Below, in pieces: positions 15,981-25,009 of a DNA stretch of 64,000 nt. Numbering within the stretch: position 1 is the first letter of the stretch; every line of letters starts with the position of its first letter. Position numbers and translations under genes: made by a program. The DNA lies in assembly GCA_006739055.1 (NCBI GenBank), contig AP019702.1:4055388-4119387 (forward strand). The letters run 5' to 3'. The stretch is from Allostella vacuolata (GTDB lineage: Bacteria > Pseudomonadota > Alphaproteobacteria > ATCC43930 > Allostellaceae). The notes beneath the pieces are model-generated. The model was not told the origin of the DNA and did no database searches. It was given only the letters and a program-made list of their open reading frames with translations.

Positions 15981-17056
15981 AGGCGCGCCCGCTCCTCGCC
16001 GGCCCGGCCGGCTTCGTGCTGCTGCACGCGGCCGCGCTGGCCGGCGGCTGGCTGGCGGTGCAGGCCAAGATTCCGCTGCCCTGGATGATCGGATCGATGC
16101 TGGCGGCGATGGCGATGGCGCTGTCCGGCGTCGGCGCGCCCGGCGCGCGGCGCAGCCGGCGGGTCGGCCAGATGATCGTCGGCCTGGCCATCGGCAGCTA
16201 CTTCACCGCGGACGCGCTGGCCCAGACGATCCGCCATTTCGACCTGATGATCGCGACCGCGGCCGCAACGCTGGGCTTCGGCTTCGTCGCCATGGCGATC
16301 CTGCGCCGGCTGTCGCGCACCGACGCCACCACCGCCTTCTTCGCCAGCGTGCCGGGCGGCCCGGCCGAGATGGCGCAGCTGGCCGAGCGGCACGGCGTGG
16401 CCGGGGCGCCCGTCGCGCTGGCCCAGGCGTTCCGCATCGCCCTGCTGGTGCTGATCGTGCCGCCGGCCATGACCTGGGCCGGGCTCGACGGCAGCGACCC
16501 CTGGCTGCCGCCGGCGATCGCGGTCGACCTCTTCTGGCTGCCGATCCTGGTCCTGGCCGCGATCGCCGCCGGCTTCGCGCTCGACCGGATCGGCGTCAGC
16601 AACGCCGCACTCCTGGGCGCGATCGCGGTCGCGGGCGGCCTTGCCGCGACGGGACAGTCGGTCACCGCGATGCCCGCCTGGCTGGTGGCCGGCGGCCAAT
16701 GGCTGCTCGGCGCCTCGCTCGGCGCCGGCTTCACCCGCACCCTGCTCGGGCGGCAGCCGCGCTTCATCGCCGCCGCCCTGGCCTCCACCCTGGTGCTGAT
16801 CGCGCTGACGCTGGCCCTGGCGGTGGCGGCCGCCTGGTGGACCGGCATTCCCTGGCCGACCCTGGTGCTGGCGCTGGCGCCGGGCTCGGTCACGGAGATG
16901 TCGCTGACGGCCAAGCTCCTGCACCTGGGCGTGCCCATGGTCGTCGCCTTCCACATCGTACGGATCGTCATCCTGGTGCTGATCACGCCCGCGGTGTTCG
17001 CCGGCCTGCGGCGGATCCGGCACCGGATGCCACAGATGCTGTTCGGCGGAGACTGA
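15977..17056 (+). CDS. AbrB-duplication family membrane protein
   Basis: A 359-residue integral membrane protein with about ten hydrophobic segments in two similar halves, each with a PWMIGSMLAA-like or PGSVTEMSLTA-like motif and the conserved FFASVPGGPAEMAQLAERHG stretch. This matches proteins annotated as AbrB or putative ammonia monooxygenase, which are actually uncharacterised membrane proteins probably involved in transport. The GTG start overlaps the amidase stop. Its position between an amidase and a peptide ABC system suggests movement of a nitrogen compound, which is inference only. Confidence 0.8.
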   Translation: MKARPLLAGPAGFVLLHAAALAGGWLAVQAKIPLPWMIGSMLAAMAMALSGVGAPGARRSRRVGQMIVGLAIGSYFTADALAQTIRHFDLMIATAAATLGFGFVAMAILRRLSRTDATTAFFASVPGGPAEMAQLAERHGVAGAPVALAQAFRIALLVLIVPPAMTWAGLDGSDPWLPPAIAVDLFWLPILVLAAIAAGFALDRIGVSNAALLGAIAVAGGLAATGQSVTAMPAWLVAGGQWLLGASLGAGFTRTLLGRQPRFIAAALASTLVLIALTLALAVAAAWWTGIPWPTLVLALAPGSVTEMSLTAKLLHLGVPMVVAFHIVRIVILVLITPAVFAGLRRIRHRMPQMLFGGD

Positions 17057-17136
17057 ACAGGATGCAAGCAAGAAGCGGCACCGGGAGGCATTCCAGGAAG
17101 ATCAGCGGGCTCATCCTCATGAAACGGGAGAGGCAG

Positions 17137-18771
17137 ATGACGACGTCTGGGACGAAGGGGCGCGGGGTGCGCGGAGTATTGGGAGGCGGCCTGGTCGCCG
17201 CGGCGGCGGCGCTGGCCCTGGGAGGGCCGGCGGTGGCGCAGGAGAAGGTGCTGCGCGTCGGCATGACCGCGGCCGACATCCCCTATGCGGCGGGGCAGCC
17301 CGACCAGGGCTTCGAAGGCTTCCGCTTCATGGGCTACATGCTCTACGACCCGCTGGTCCTGTGGGACCTGTCGAGCGCCGAGAAGCCGGCCGGGCTCAAG
17401 CCGGGCCTGGCCGAATCCTGGTCGGTCGACCCTGCCGACAAGACCAGGTGGACCTTCAAGCTGCGCCAGGGCGTGAAGTACCATGACGGCGGCGAGTTCA
17501 CCGCCGACGACGTGGTGTGGAACTTCGAGGTCGCGCGCGACACCAAGGCCAAGCACTACGATCCCAAGCAGGCCGCCCAGATCGCCACCCGCATCCCGGA
17601 CCTGAAGGAGATCCGCAAGGTCGACAAGTACACGATCGAGATCATCACCCACACGCCGACCGCCTACGTGCCCTACGAGGTCAGCTTCTGGTTCATGCCG
17701 TCCAAGGCGCACTACGAGAAGGTCGGCAGCTGGGACGCCTTCGCCAAGCAGCCGGTCGGCACGGGGCCCTGGAAGCTGCAGCGGGTAGTGCCGCGCGAGC
17801 GGGCCGAGATGACCGGGAACAAGGAGTACTGGGACAAGGGCCGGGTCCCGAAGGTCGACCGGGTGATCCTGCTGCCGATCCCGGAAGCATCCGCCCGCAC
17901 GGCCGCCCTGCTGTCGCGCCAGGTCGACTGGATCGAGGCGCCCTCGCCCGACACGGTGCCGCGCCTGAAGCAGGCCGGCATGCAGATCATCACCAACGGC
18001 TACCCGCACAACTGGGCGATCGCCCCCTCGCGCGCGCCGGGATCGCCCTGGAACGACATCCGGGTGCGCAAGGCGGCCAACCTGTGCGTCGACCGCGAGG
18101 GCATCAACAAGCTGCTGGGCGGCCTGTCGCTGCCGGCCAAGGGCCACATGCCGCCCGGCGACACCTGGTTCGGCAAGCCCACCTTCGAGCTCGCCTACAA
18201 GCCCGACGAGGCGCGCAAGCTGATGGCCGAGGCCGGCTTCTCGGCCACCAAGAAGCAGACCGTCAAGATCGCCATCTCCACCTCCGGCTCGGGGCAGATG
18301 CAGCCCCTGCCGATGTTCGAGGCGATCCAGGCCAACCTCAACGAGTGCTTCTTCAACGTCACCGCCGAGGTGATGGAGTGGAACGCGCTGACGGCGTTCG
18401 CGCGCAATCCGGCCAATCACCCCGACATCGTCAAGGCCGGCGTCGATTCCGTCATCATCAGCCGCGCCATCCAGGATCCGTTCAGCGCCTTCGACCGCTT
18501 CTTCCTGCCCAACCGCATCCCGCCCGGCGGCTCCAACTGGGGCATGGTCGACGACCCCGAGTACAACGCGCTGATCCAGAAGGCCTCGCAGACCTTCGAG
18601 CTCGGTGCCCAGAACGCGGTGCTGGGCGAGTTGCACGCCGCCCTGGTCAACAAGGCCGAATGGATCTGGATCACCCATGACGTCAACCCGCGGGCGCTGG
18701 CCCGCAACGTCAAGGGCTTCGTCCAGGCCAAGAGCTGGTTCCAGGACCTGACCTCGGTCACCAAGGACTGA
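17137..18771 (+). CDS. peptide-type ABC transporter substrate-binding protein (SBP family 5)
   Basis: A 544-residue periplasmic binding protein. A signal peptide covers about the first 38 residues (hydrophobic VLGGGLVAAAAALALGG, cleavage after AVA before QEK). Family-5 landmarks are present: LAESWSVDPADKTRWTFKLR, GVKYHDGGEFTADDVVWN, GTGPWKL and the late VRKAANLCVDREGI segment. It delivers a ligand, probably a dipeptide, amide or related compound, to the permeases encoded just downstream. GGGAGAGG precedes the chosen ATG; an in-frame ATG at 17119 is less well placed. Confidence 0.9.
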   Translation: MTTSGTKGRGVRGVLGGGLVAAAAALALGGPAVAQEKVLRVGMTAADIPYAAGQPDQGFEGFRFMGYMLYDPLVLWDLSSAEKPAGLKPGLAESWSVDPADKTRWTFKLRQGVKYHDGGEFTADDVVWNFEVARDTKAKHYDPKQAAQIATRIPDLKEIRKVDKYTIEIITHTPTAYVPYEVSFWFMPSKAHYEKVGSWDAFAKQPVGTGPWKLQRVVPRERAEMTGNKEYWDKGRVPKVDRVILLPIPEASARTAALLSRQVDWIEAPSPDTVPRLKQAGMQIITNGYPHNWAIAPSRAPGSPWNDIRVRKAANLCVDREGINKLLGGLSLPAKGHMPPGDTWFGKPTFELAYKPDEARKLMAEAGFSATKKQTVKIAISTSGSGQMQPLPMFEAIQANLNECFFNVTAEVMEWNALTAFARNPANHPDIVKAGVDSVIISRAIQDPFSAFDRFFLPNRIPPGGSNWGMVDDPEYNALIQKASQTFELGAQNAVLGELHAALVNKAEWIWITHDVNPRALARNVKGFVQAKSWFQDLTSVTKD

Positions 18772-18810
18772 CGCCGCGGCGGGCGGGACTTCGGGCAAGA
18801 GGAGGGTTGG

Positions 18811-19761
18811 ATGCTGGGCTACATCCTGCGGCGCACGCTCTACACGGTGCCGATCGCGCTCGGCGTGACGATTCTGTGCTTCGCGCTGGTCTATCTCGGA
18901 CCCTCCGACCCCTTGAGCGCGATCCTGCCCGAGGACGCGCCCAAGGAGCTGATCGATCGGATCAAGAAGGAGTACGGGCTCGATAAGCCCTTGCCGATCC
19001 AGTACCTGATCTGGCTCGGCAAGGCGCTCACCGGCGACCTCGGCACCTCGATCGCGACCCGTCGCCACGTCATCGACGAGATCCCGCCCGCCCTCTTCAA
19101 CTCGCTCCTGCTGGCGGTGCTGGCGTCGATGCTGGCCTTCACCGTCGGCTCGATCCTGGGCGGCATCGCGGGCTATTTCCACGGCCGTCCGATCGACCGC
19201 GCCGTCACCGCCCTGGCGGTGACCGGGGTCAGCGTGCCGCACTACTGGCTGTCGATCGTACTGGTCATCATCTTCTCGGTCGAATGGGACATCCTGCCGT
19301 CGATGGGGATGGGGCCGGACGGATCGACCAACTTCAGCCTGACGGCCGAGAACCTGCGCCACCTGATCCTGCCGACCGTCGCCCTGTCGGTCATCCCGCT
19401 GGCGATCGTCGCCCGCACGGTGCGCGAGAGCGTGCGCGAGACCATGAACCAGGAATTCGTCCAGGCCCTGTGGGCCAAGGGGCTGACCGGGCGGGCGATC
19501 CTGGTCCATGTCGCCAAGAACGCCGCCCCCACCGTGCTGGCGGTGATGGGGCTCCAGCTCGGCTACCTGCTGGGCGGCTCGATCCTGATCGAGACCGTCT
19601 TCGCCTGGCCCGGCACCGGGCTGCTCCTCAACAACTCCATCTTCTCGCGCGACATCCCGATGCTCCAGGGCGTGATCCTGGTGCTGGCGCTCTTCTTCGT
19701 CGGGCTCAACCTGCTGGTCGACATCCTCCAGGCGGCCCTCGATCCCCGCATCCAGCGCTGA
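18811..19761 (+). CDS. ABC transporter permease, DppB-type
   Basis: A 316-residue inner-membrane permease with six hydrophobic helices. It begins MLGYILRRTLYTVPIALGV, the usual DppB N-terminus, and carries the conserved large extracytoplasmic loop (GPSDPL, KEYGLDKPLPIQYL). The EAA-type loop lies near ARTVRESVRETMNQEFVQALWAKGL. RBS AGAGGAGGG precedes the ATG. It follows the binding-protein gene by 39 bp and pairs with the DppC-type permease. Confidence 0.9.
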   Translation: MLGYILRRTLYTVPIALGVTILCFALVYLGPSDPLSAILPEDAPKELIDRIKKEYGLDKPLPIQYLIWLGKALTGDLGTSIATRRHVIDEIPPALFNSLLLAVLASMLAFTVGSILGGIAGYFHGRPIDRAVTALAVTGVSVPHYWLSIVLVIIFSVEWDILPSMGMGPDGSTNFSLTAENLRHLILPTVALSVIPLAIVARTVRESVRETMNQEFVQALWAKGLTGRAILVHVAKNAAPTVLAVMGLQLGYLLGGSILIETVFAWPGTGLLLNNSIFSRDIPMLQGVILVLALFFVGLNLLVDILQAALDPRIQR

Positions 19762-19777
19762 CCCGGAGGAATCGACC

Positions 19778-20677
19778 ATGACCGAGACGACGATCGGTTC
19801 CGCCATCCTGCCGCGCGCCCCGGTCGTGGCGGACAAGCCGCCCGGCTACTGGCTGACCGTGGTGCGGCGGCTGCGCCGCGACCCGGTCACCCTGTTCTGC
19901 ATGGCGGTGCTGCTGCTGATCGTGCTGGCGGCGATGTTCGCACCCCTGGTCGCCCCGCACGATCCCTACAAGACCAGCATGCTGAAGCGGCTGTCGCCGA
20001 TCGGCACGCCCGGCTACCTGCTCGGCACCGACGAGCTGGGCCGCGACCTGCTGACCCGGCTGATCTATGGCGGCCGCATCTCGCTCTTCATGTCCTTCAC
20101 CCCGGTCGTGCTGGCCTTCCTGATCGGCGGCACCCTCGGCATGATCGCGGGCTTCGTCGGCGGCTGGGTCAACATGGTGATCATGCGCACGACCGACGTC
20201 TTCTACGCCTTCCCCTCGATCCTGCTGGCGATCGCCATCTCGGGCGCGATGGGGGCCGGGCTGACCAACGGCCTGATCTCGCTCACCCTCATCTTCATCC
20301 CGCCGCTGACCCGCATCGCCGAAAGCGTCACCACCCAGGTGCGCAGCCTGCCCTTCGTCGAGGCGGCGCGCGCCAGCGGCGCGTCGACCGCCGCCATCAT
20401 CCGCGTCCATGTGCTGAGCAACGTGGTCGGCCCGGTGCTGGTCTATGCCTCGAGCCTGCTGTCGGTCGCGATCGTCGTCGCCTCGGGCCTCAGCTTCCTC
20501 GGCCTCGGCGTCAGCCCGCCCGAGGCCGACTGGGGCCTGATGCTGAATACGTTGCGCCAGTCGATCTATGTGGCACCCTGGAACGCGGCCCTGCCGGGGG
20601 CGGTGATCTTCGTCACCTGCATGTGCTTCAACCTGCTGAGCGACGGCCTGCGCCAGGCCCTCGACATCCAACGCTGA
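19778..20677 (+). CDS. ABC transporter permease, DppC-type
   Basis: A 299-residue permease. The N-terminal OppC_N-like segment (residues about 25-75, RRLRRDPVTLFCMAVLLLI) leads into LGTDELGRDLLTRLIYGGRISLF, the hallmark of DppC/OppC proteins. The EAA-like loop is VRSLPFVEAARASGAS. It forms the membrane channel with the DppB-type protein 16 bp upstream. The matching ATPase genes are not here but on the opposite strand at 26885-28912. Confidence 0.9.
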   Translation: MTETTIGSAILPRAPVVADKPPGYWLTVVRRLRRDPVTLFCMAVLLLIVLAAMFAPLVAPHDPYKTSMLKRLSPIGTPGYLLGTDELGRDLLTRLIYGGRISLFMSFTPVVLAFLIGGTLGMIAGFVGGWVNMVIMRTTDVFYAFPSILLAIAISGAMGAGLTNGLISLTLIFIPPLTRIAESVTTQVRSLPFVEAARASGASTAAIIRVHVLSNVVGPVLVYASSLLSVAIVVASGLSFLGLGVSPPEADWGLMLNTLRQSIYVAPWNAALPGAVIFVTCMCFNLLSDGLRQALDIQR

Positions 20678-20718
20678 CACCATCCAACGCTGACCCCACC
20701 AAGCCAACAAGGACGCCC

Positions 20719-20919
20719 ATGTCCGAACCCCTGTCCGAGGACTTCCTCGCACTCGCCCGCCATGCCGGCCTGACCTTCACCGACGAGGAAGCGCCGCGCA
20801 TGCACGACGCCTGGCGGAAGATGCACGCGATGCTGCTGTCGCGCCTGCCGGCCGACCCCGACCTCGCGTCCGAGCCGGCGCTGGTCTTCGTCCCGGCCGG
20901 CGCCAGGGTGGCCCGATGA
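20719..20919 (+). CDS. small GatC/AtzG-like amidase partner
   Basis: A 66-residue protein overlapping the following amidase by four bases (ATGA). LALARHAGLTFTDEEAPRMHDAWRKMHAM followed by an acidic linker and EPALVFVP follows the GatC pattern (a helix with LxxLARLxLT-EE, a second helix, then E-P near the end). By analogy with AtzG/GatC it should bind and stabilise the amidase encoded next. Two amidases in this region therefore each have their own small partner. Confidence 0.65.
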   Translation: MSEPLSEDFLALARHAGLTFTDEEAPRMHDAWRKMHAMLLSRLPADPDLASEPALVFVPAGARVAR

Positions 20920-22313
20920 CCCAGCTCACCGACCTGACGATAGCGGCGCAGTCGGCGCTGCTCGACCGGGGCGATCTGTCGCCGGTCGAACTGGTCGATG
21001 CCTACCTGGCGCGCATCGAGGCGCTCGACGGCGAGCTCTGCGCCTACATCCTGGTGACGACCGAGGAAGCCCGGGCGGCCGCGCGGGCGGCCGAGGCGGA
21101 GATCGCCGGCGGCGGGCGGCGCGGGCCCCTGCACGGCATCCCGATCGCGCTCAAGGACATCTATTCGACCAAGGGCATCCCGACCACCGCCCATTCCCGC
21201 CTGCTGAAGGACAACGTCCCGACCGAGGACGCCGAGACGGTGGCGCGCCTGGCCGCCGCCGGCACGATCAGCCTGGGCAAGCTGTCGACCCACGAGTTCG
21301 CCTTCGGCGGCCCCTCGCCCGACCTCTTCAGCCCGCCCGCGCGCAACCCCTGGAACCCCGCCCTGCAGCCGGGCGGCTCGTCCAGCGGCTCGGGCGTGGC
21401 GGTGGCGGCCGGGATGTGCGCCGCCGCCATGGGCTCGGACACCGGCGGGTCGATCCGCAGCCCGTCCGGCTTCTGCGGCCTGGTCGGGCTGAAGCCGACC
21501 TACGGCCTCGTCTCCCGCCGCGGCGTGCTGCCGCTCAGCTGGACGCTCGACCATGCCGGGCCGATGACCTGGACGGCCGAGGACTGCGCCCTGATGATGG
21601 ACGCGCTGGCCGGCCACGACCCGGCCGACCCCGCCTCGGTCAAGACCGCCGTGCCGGACTTCAAGGGCGCGATCGGCCGGCCCGTCGCGGGGATGCGCAT
21701 CGGCGTCGCCCGCGCCTGGCACGAATCGGCCGACCCGGAGCTGGTGGCAGCGATCGACCGGGCGGCTGCGGTCCTGGCCGAGCAGGGGGCGATCGTCGAC
21801 GAGGTGACGCTGCCCGACATCATGGATTTCCACGCCGTCGGCCGGATCATCATCCTGACCGAGGGCTTCGCCATCCATCAGCGGCACCTGCGCCGCCAGC
21901 CGGAGATCTACGGCGCGCTGTTCCGCGACCGCATCCGGCTCGGTGCCTTCGTCTCGGCCGACCAGTACATCCAGGCGCTGCGCTTCCGCCGCACCTTGGT
22001 CGAGCAGATGAACCAGGCGATGGCGCCCTACGACGCGGTGCTGACCGCCAGCCACTACGGCCCGCCGGAGCCGATGGACGACGCCCCCACCTTCCCCTTC
22101 TTCGGCAAGCCCTATTTGACCATGCCCTTCAACGTCACCGGCCAGCCGGCCGCGGCCGTGCCGTGCGGCTTCTATTCCGGCGGCATGCCGATGAGCCTGC
22201 AGGTCGCCGGCAAACCGTTCGCCGACGACGTGGTCCTGGCCATCGCCCATGCCTACGAGCAGGCGGCGGGCGACCGCATCACCCGCCCCAGCCTGGCGGG
22301 AGCCGCCCCATGA
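20916..22313 (+). CDS. amidase (amidase signature family), second copy in region
   Basis: A 465-residue amidase. The catalytic Lys is in ALKDIYSTKG (about residue 79), and the Ser pair in GGSSSGSGVAVAAG and GSDTGGSIRSPSGFCGLVG (about residues 154-185). It is not a close copy of the amidase at 14550, so the two probably differ in substrate. It sits after the peptide ABC permeases and its stop overlaps the start of an asparaginase (ATGA), suggesting stepwise release of ammonia from imported amides. The substrate is not predictable from sequence alone. Confidence 0.85.
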   Translation: MTQLTDLTIAAQSALLDRGDLSPVELVDAYLARIEALDGELCAYILVTTEEARAAARAAEAEIAGGGRRGPLHGIPIALKDIYSTKGIPTTAHSRLLKDNVPTEDAETVARLAAAGTISLGKLSTHEFAFGGPSPDLFSPPARNPWNPALQPGGSSSGSGVAVAAGMCAAAMGSDTGGSIRSPSGFCGLVGLKPTYGLVSRRGVLPLSWTLDHAGPMTWTAEDCALMMDALAGHDPADPASVKTAVPDFKGAIGRPVAGMRIGVARAWHESADPELVAAIDRAAAVLAEQGAIVDEVTLPDIMDFHAVGRIIILTEGFAIHQRHLRRQPEIYGALFRDRIRLGAFVSADQYIQALRFRRTLVEQMNQAMAPYDAVLTASHYGPPEPMDDAPTFPFFGKPYLTMPFNVTGQPAAAVPCGFYSGGMPMSLQVAGKPFADDVVLAIAHAYEQAAGDRITRPSLAGAAP

Positions 22314-23299
22314 AGGTCTGCATCGTCGGCTCGGGCGGCACCATTTCCTCGCTCGGCCACGGCCCCCTCGACTATGTCGACTATGGCGACACCGGCCGCA
22401 AGCTGGACCCGGCCGGGCTGCTGGAGCACTTTCCCGAAGTGGCCGAGGCGGGCGAGGTCATCCCGGTCGCCTGGCGGGCGATCGGCAGCCCCGACATCGA
22501 CGTGCCCGACTGGCTGGAGCTGCTCGACCTGCTGCACGGCCTGCCGCTGCGCTTCCCCGGCCTGGACGGGATCGTGCTGACCCACGGCACCTCGACGCTG
22601 GAGGAGACCGCCTACTTCCTGCACCTCGCCTGCAGGCTCGACATCCCGGTGGTCCTGGTCGGCGCCCAGCGCCCGGCGTCGGCCTTCGGCAGCGATGCCG
22701 GGGCCAACCTGCGCAACGCGGTGCGCGTCGCCGGCAGCCCGGAGGCGCGCGGCATGGGCGTGCTGGTCGTCCTCAACGACGAGATCCAGTCGGCCCGCGA
22801 CGTCACCAAGACCTCGATCCTCCGGGTCCAGACCTTCCGCACGCCCGATTTCGGCCTGCTCGGCTATGCCGACCCCGACCGCGTCCTGTTCTATCGCCGC
22901 CCGACCCGGCGCCATGCACCGGACACGGAGTTCCAGGTCGGCCAGGCGGCCGGCCTGCCGCGGGTCGACATCGTCTCCAGCCATGCCGGGGCGGATGCGG
23001 TCGCGATCGAGGCGTACCTGGCGGCCGGCGCGAAGGGCCTGGTGCTGGCCGGGCTCGCCCCTGGCATGGTCGCACCCCGCCAGCGCGAGCCGCTCGACCG
23101 GGCAGCGGCGGCCGGCATCCCGGTCGTCATGTCGACCCGCTCGATGAGCGGCCGGGTGGTGCCGCGCCAGGGCCTGAAGGTCCGCGGCTGGCTCGCCGCC
23201 GACACGCTGTCGCCGCAGAAGGCCCGCATCCTGCTGATGCTGGGCCTGACGGTGACGACCGACCCGGAGCGGCTGCAGGCGATGTTCGACACCTACTGA
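22310..23299 (+). CDS. asparaginase family protein with altered TD motif
   Basis: A 329-residue member of the bacterial L-asparaginase fold. The first catalytic Thr is in the N-terminal GSGGTISS and the second motif is LTHGTSTLEETAYF; the Lys motif ARDVTKT is intact. In characterised enzymes the second motif is HGTDT, where the Asp forms a triad with Thr and Lys; here it is Ser. The C-terminal domain is present (MSTRSMSGRVVP). Either substrate choice has shifted or activity is reduced. No signal peptide is seen, so it is cytoplasmic. It is the last gene of the plus-strand run and its stop overlaps the stop region of hipA. Confidence 0.8.
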   Translation: MKVCIVGSGGTISSLGHGPLDYVDYGDTGRKLDPAGLLEHFPEVAEAGEVIPVAWRAIGSPDIDVPDWLELLDLLHGLPLRFPGLDGIVLTHGTSTLEETAYFLHLACRLDIPVVLVGAQRPASAFGSDAGANLRNAVRVAGSPEARGMGVLVVLNDEIQSARDVTKTSILRVQTFRTPDFGLLGYADPDRVLFYRRPTRRHAPDTEFQVGQAAGLPRVDIVSSHAGADAVAIEAYLAAGAKGLVLAGLAPGMVAPRQREPLDRAAAAGIPVVMSTRSMSGRVVPRQGLKVRGWLAADTLSPQKARILLMLGLTVTTDPERLQAMFDTY

Positions 23300-24576
23300 G
23301 GCAGGAGGGTTGCCAGCGACGGCGGCGCCCCCTCGAACGCGTAGGGGTGGAGGAACTGCCGCCGCCACAGGCCGATCCGGTCGACCTCGGACAGGCCGGC
23401 CTCGGCACAGACGGCGGCCCACCGATCCCGGATCACGGTGATCTGGCGGGCCGCCAGCGCCAGCGCTTCGTCGCCATGAAGCTGGAAGGTGGCGGCCGCT
23501 CCCAGGCAGGCGTCGAGCCGGCTCCGCCGATCGTCGCCGGCGATCAGCATCGCCTGGCTCGCCTCCCCGCCCGTGCGCGGCTGCGGGCAGATGTCGTAGG
23601 CGGGCGTGAGTTCGAGCCGATGCCCGTCCCAGAATGCGGCGTGGTTGCGGGCGTGGTCGTCGGTATTGCCGCACAGCACGTTGAAGACGAGCCGCGCGAA
23701 CAATTCGTGCAGCGTCTCGCGCGGCGCGGCGAAGCGGCGGCGGATGATCGCGGCCAGGTCTCCATAGCTTGCGTAGCGCGCCATCATCTCGTCGAGTTCC
23801 AGCAGGGTCAGCGCCGACACCATGGCGCGCCGAAGCCACCCATCGGGGCTCTTCGGGCGGTCGAAGCGCTCGACCAGCAGAACGTCCTTGCCCGCGGCCC
23901 GTGCCAGCCGGACCGGGGCGGCCCGGATGCCGGCCTCGGCGGCCAGGCGCATCGCGACGTATTCTGCCTTCACGACGCTGCGGACATCGCTCTGCGACGA
24001 GAACTTGGCGATGAACTTGCGATCGCCCTCGACGACCATCGCCTTGGGGCGGGCGCCGCCGATCGAGCTGCCGTGGAACAGCGCGGCATCGAGATCGGGC
24101 GCGAGCGGGATCCCCTTCTCGACGCTGTCGACGGCCTCGAGCAAGGTTTCCAGGGGCGACGGCACGACCTCGCGCGGCTCGTACCGCGTCGGTGACCGCT
24201 GGAAGTCGAGGGCGCCGCTGCGGTCCGATCCCGACGCCAGCAGGTAGTCGAGCTCGTCCAGCTCGACGGCGTCGATGTCCCGGCCTCTGGCCCCCGCATG
24301 GCGGTTGACGATGACGCGCCGGCCCCAGGCATCCGGCGCCGCGTCACGGATGCAGCCCGGCATGGGCAGGCCGTTCGGAGGGGCCAGCACGCCCGGCCGC
24401 AAGGGCAGCTCCGGATCGTAGAGGGCGATCGCATCCGGGCGTCCAAGGTAGCTGCGGCCGTAGATGAAGAGATGCTGCCCGTCCGACTCGAACAGCCGGC
24501 CCGCCACGACCGGGCCGGTCCGGCCGGGCAGCCAGACCCAGACGAACGCTTCGCGCTCGCGGGCTTCAGAAGTCAT
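23293..24576 (-). CDS. hipA: HipA-family serine/threonine kinase toxin
   Basis: A 427-residue HipA-like kinase. HGSSIGGARPKAMV (about residues 165-180) is the phosphate-binding loop, FIAKFSS holds the ATP-binding Lys, LLVERFDR follows, and NVLCGNTDDHARNHAF contains the catalytic Asp and Asn. TPAYDICP carries the metal-binding Asp. The N-terminal subdomain (VVAGRLFESDGQHLFIYG) is also typical. HipA kinases phosphorylate targets such as glutamyl-tRNA synthetase and slow growth. The start overlaps the end of hipB by 11 bp, so the pair is coupled. All key residues are intact and it looks functional. Confidence 0.88.
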   Translation of the reverse strand: MTSEAREREAFVWVWLPGRTGPVVAGRLFESDGQHLFIYGRSYLGRPDAIALYDPELPLRPGVLAPPNGLPMPGCIRDAAPDAWGRRVIVNRHAGARGRDIDAVELDELDYLLASGSDRSGALDFQRSPTRYEPREVVPSPLETLLEAVDSVEKGIPLAPDLDAALFHGSSIGGARPKAMVVEGDRKFIAKFSSQSDVRSVVKAEYVAMRLAAEAGIRAAPVRLARAAGKDVLLVERFDRPKSPDGWLRRAMVSALTLLELDEMMARYASYGDLAAIIRRRFAAPRETLHELFARLVFNVLCGNTDDHARNHAAFWDGHRLELTPAYDICPQPRTGGEASQAMLIAGDDRRSRLDACLGAAATFQLHGDEALALAARQITVIRDRWAAVCAEAGLSEVDRIGLWRRQFLHPYAFEGAPPSLATLLPQ

Positions 24577-24904
24577 CCCTGGCCTCGATCCGGGCGGCGC
24601 GGACGGATCGGGGCATCAAGGCAAGGATCGTCCGGTTGGCGTCGATCGCGCCCGCCAGCATCGGCTGGCCGGCATCGAACAGGCGCACGCCGACGATGGC
24701 GGCGGCCTCGAAGACGGCCCCGATGGCGCAGCCGGGGTCGCCCTTCTCGATCCGCTGCACCAGCCCCCGGGACAGGCCGGCCCGCTCCGCCAGCTCGGCC
24801 ACCGTCATCTTCCGCTCGATGCGGGCACGGCGGACGAGCTGCCCCAGCAGCAACCCGGCATCACGGGCGTAGCGGGACTGGGGACGGTCGGCAGGCTTGG
24901 CCAT
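24566..24904 (-). CDS. hipB: HipB-family antitoxin / Xre-type regulator
   Basis: A 112-residue protein with a Cro/C1-type helix-turn-helix: LGQLVRRARIERKMTVAELAERAGLSRGLVQRIEKG (about residues 19-54), followed by a short C-terminal part (VRLFDAGQP, near HipB ends). It should neutralise HipA and repress the operon. The ATG at 24904 is chosen: repeats that look like its operator lie directly upstream, and a longer form from 24988 would be coded through them. Confidence 0.85.
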   Translation of the reverse strand: MAKPADRPQSRYARDAGLLLGQLVRRARIERKMTVAELAERAGLSRGLVQRIEKGDPGCAIGAVFEAAAIVGVRLFDAGQPMLAGAIDANRTILALMPRSVRAARIEARDDF

Positions 24905-24915
24905 GCGCAATAGAT

Positions 24916-24964
24916 GATCCATTAATAGCGCATATTCAAGCCTACGGATCCATTTATAGCGCAT
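24916..24964. promoter_or_regulatory. two direct operator repeats upstream of hipB
   Basis: GATCCATTAATAGCGCAT (24916-24933) and GATCCATTTATAGCGCAT (24947-24964) are 18-bp direct repeats differing at one base. They are spaced 31 bp start to start, about three helical turns, in a locally AT-rich stretch just before hipB. HipB proteins bind repeated sites like this cooperatively. A promoter must overlap them, but no confident -35/-10 can be named. Confidence 0.75.
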
Positions 24965-24992
24965 CGATCCGAGCGCCAGCCGACACAACAGC

Positions 24993-25008
24993 GATCCATT
25001 AATGGATC
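24993..25008. promoter_or_regulatory. perfect palindrome, third HipB-like site
   Basis: GATCCATTAATGGATC is a perfect 16-bp palindrome whose left half equals the start of the two direct repeats at 24916 and 24947. It ends two bases before the stop codon of the neighbouring flavoprotein gene (minus strand), about 90 bp upstream of the hipB start. It is probably an extra, fully symmetric binding site of the same regulator. Confidence 0.7.
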
Positions 25009-25009
25009 A

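Noticed and set aside
16198-19836. Long minus-strand frame of about 1200 codons opposite AbrB and the peptide transporter
   Set aside because: The plus-strand products are clear family members with signal peptides and motifs; the antisense product is low-complexity.
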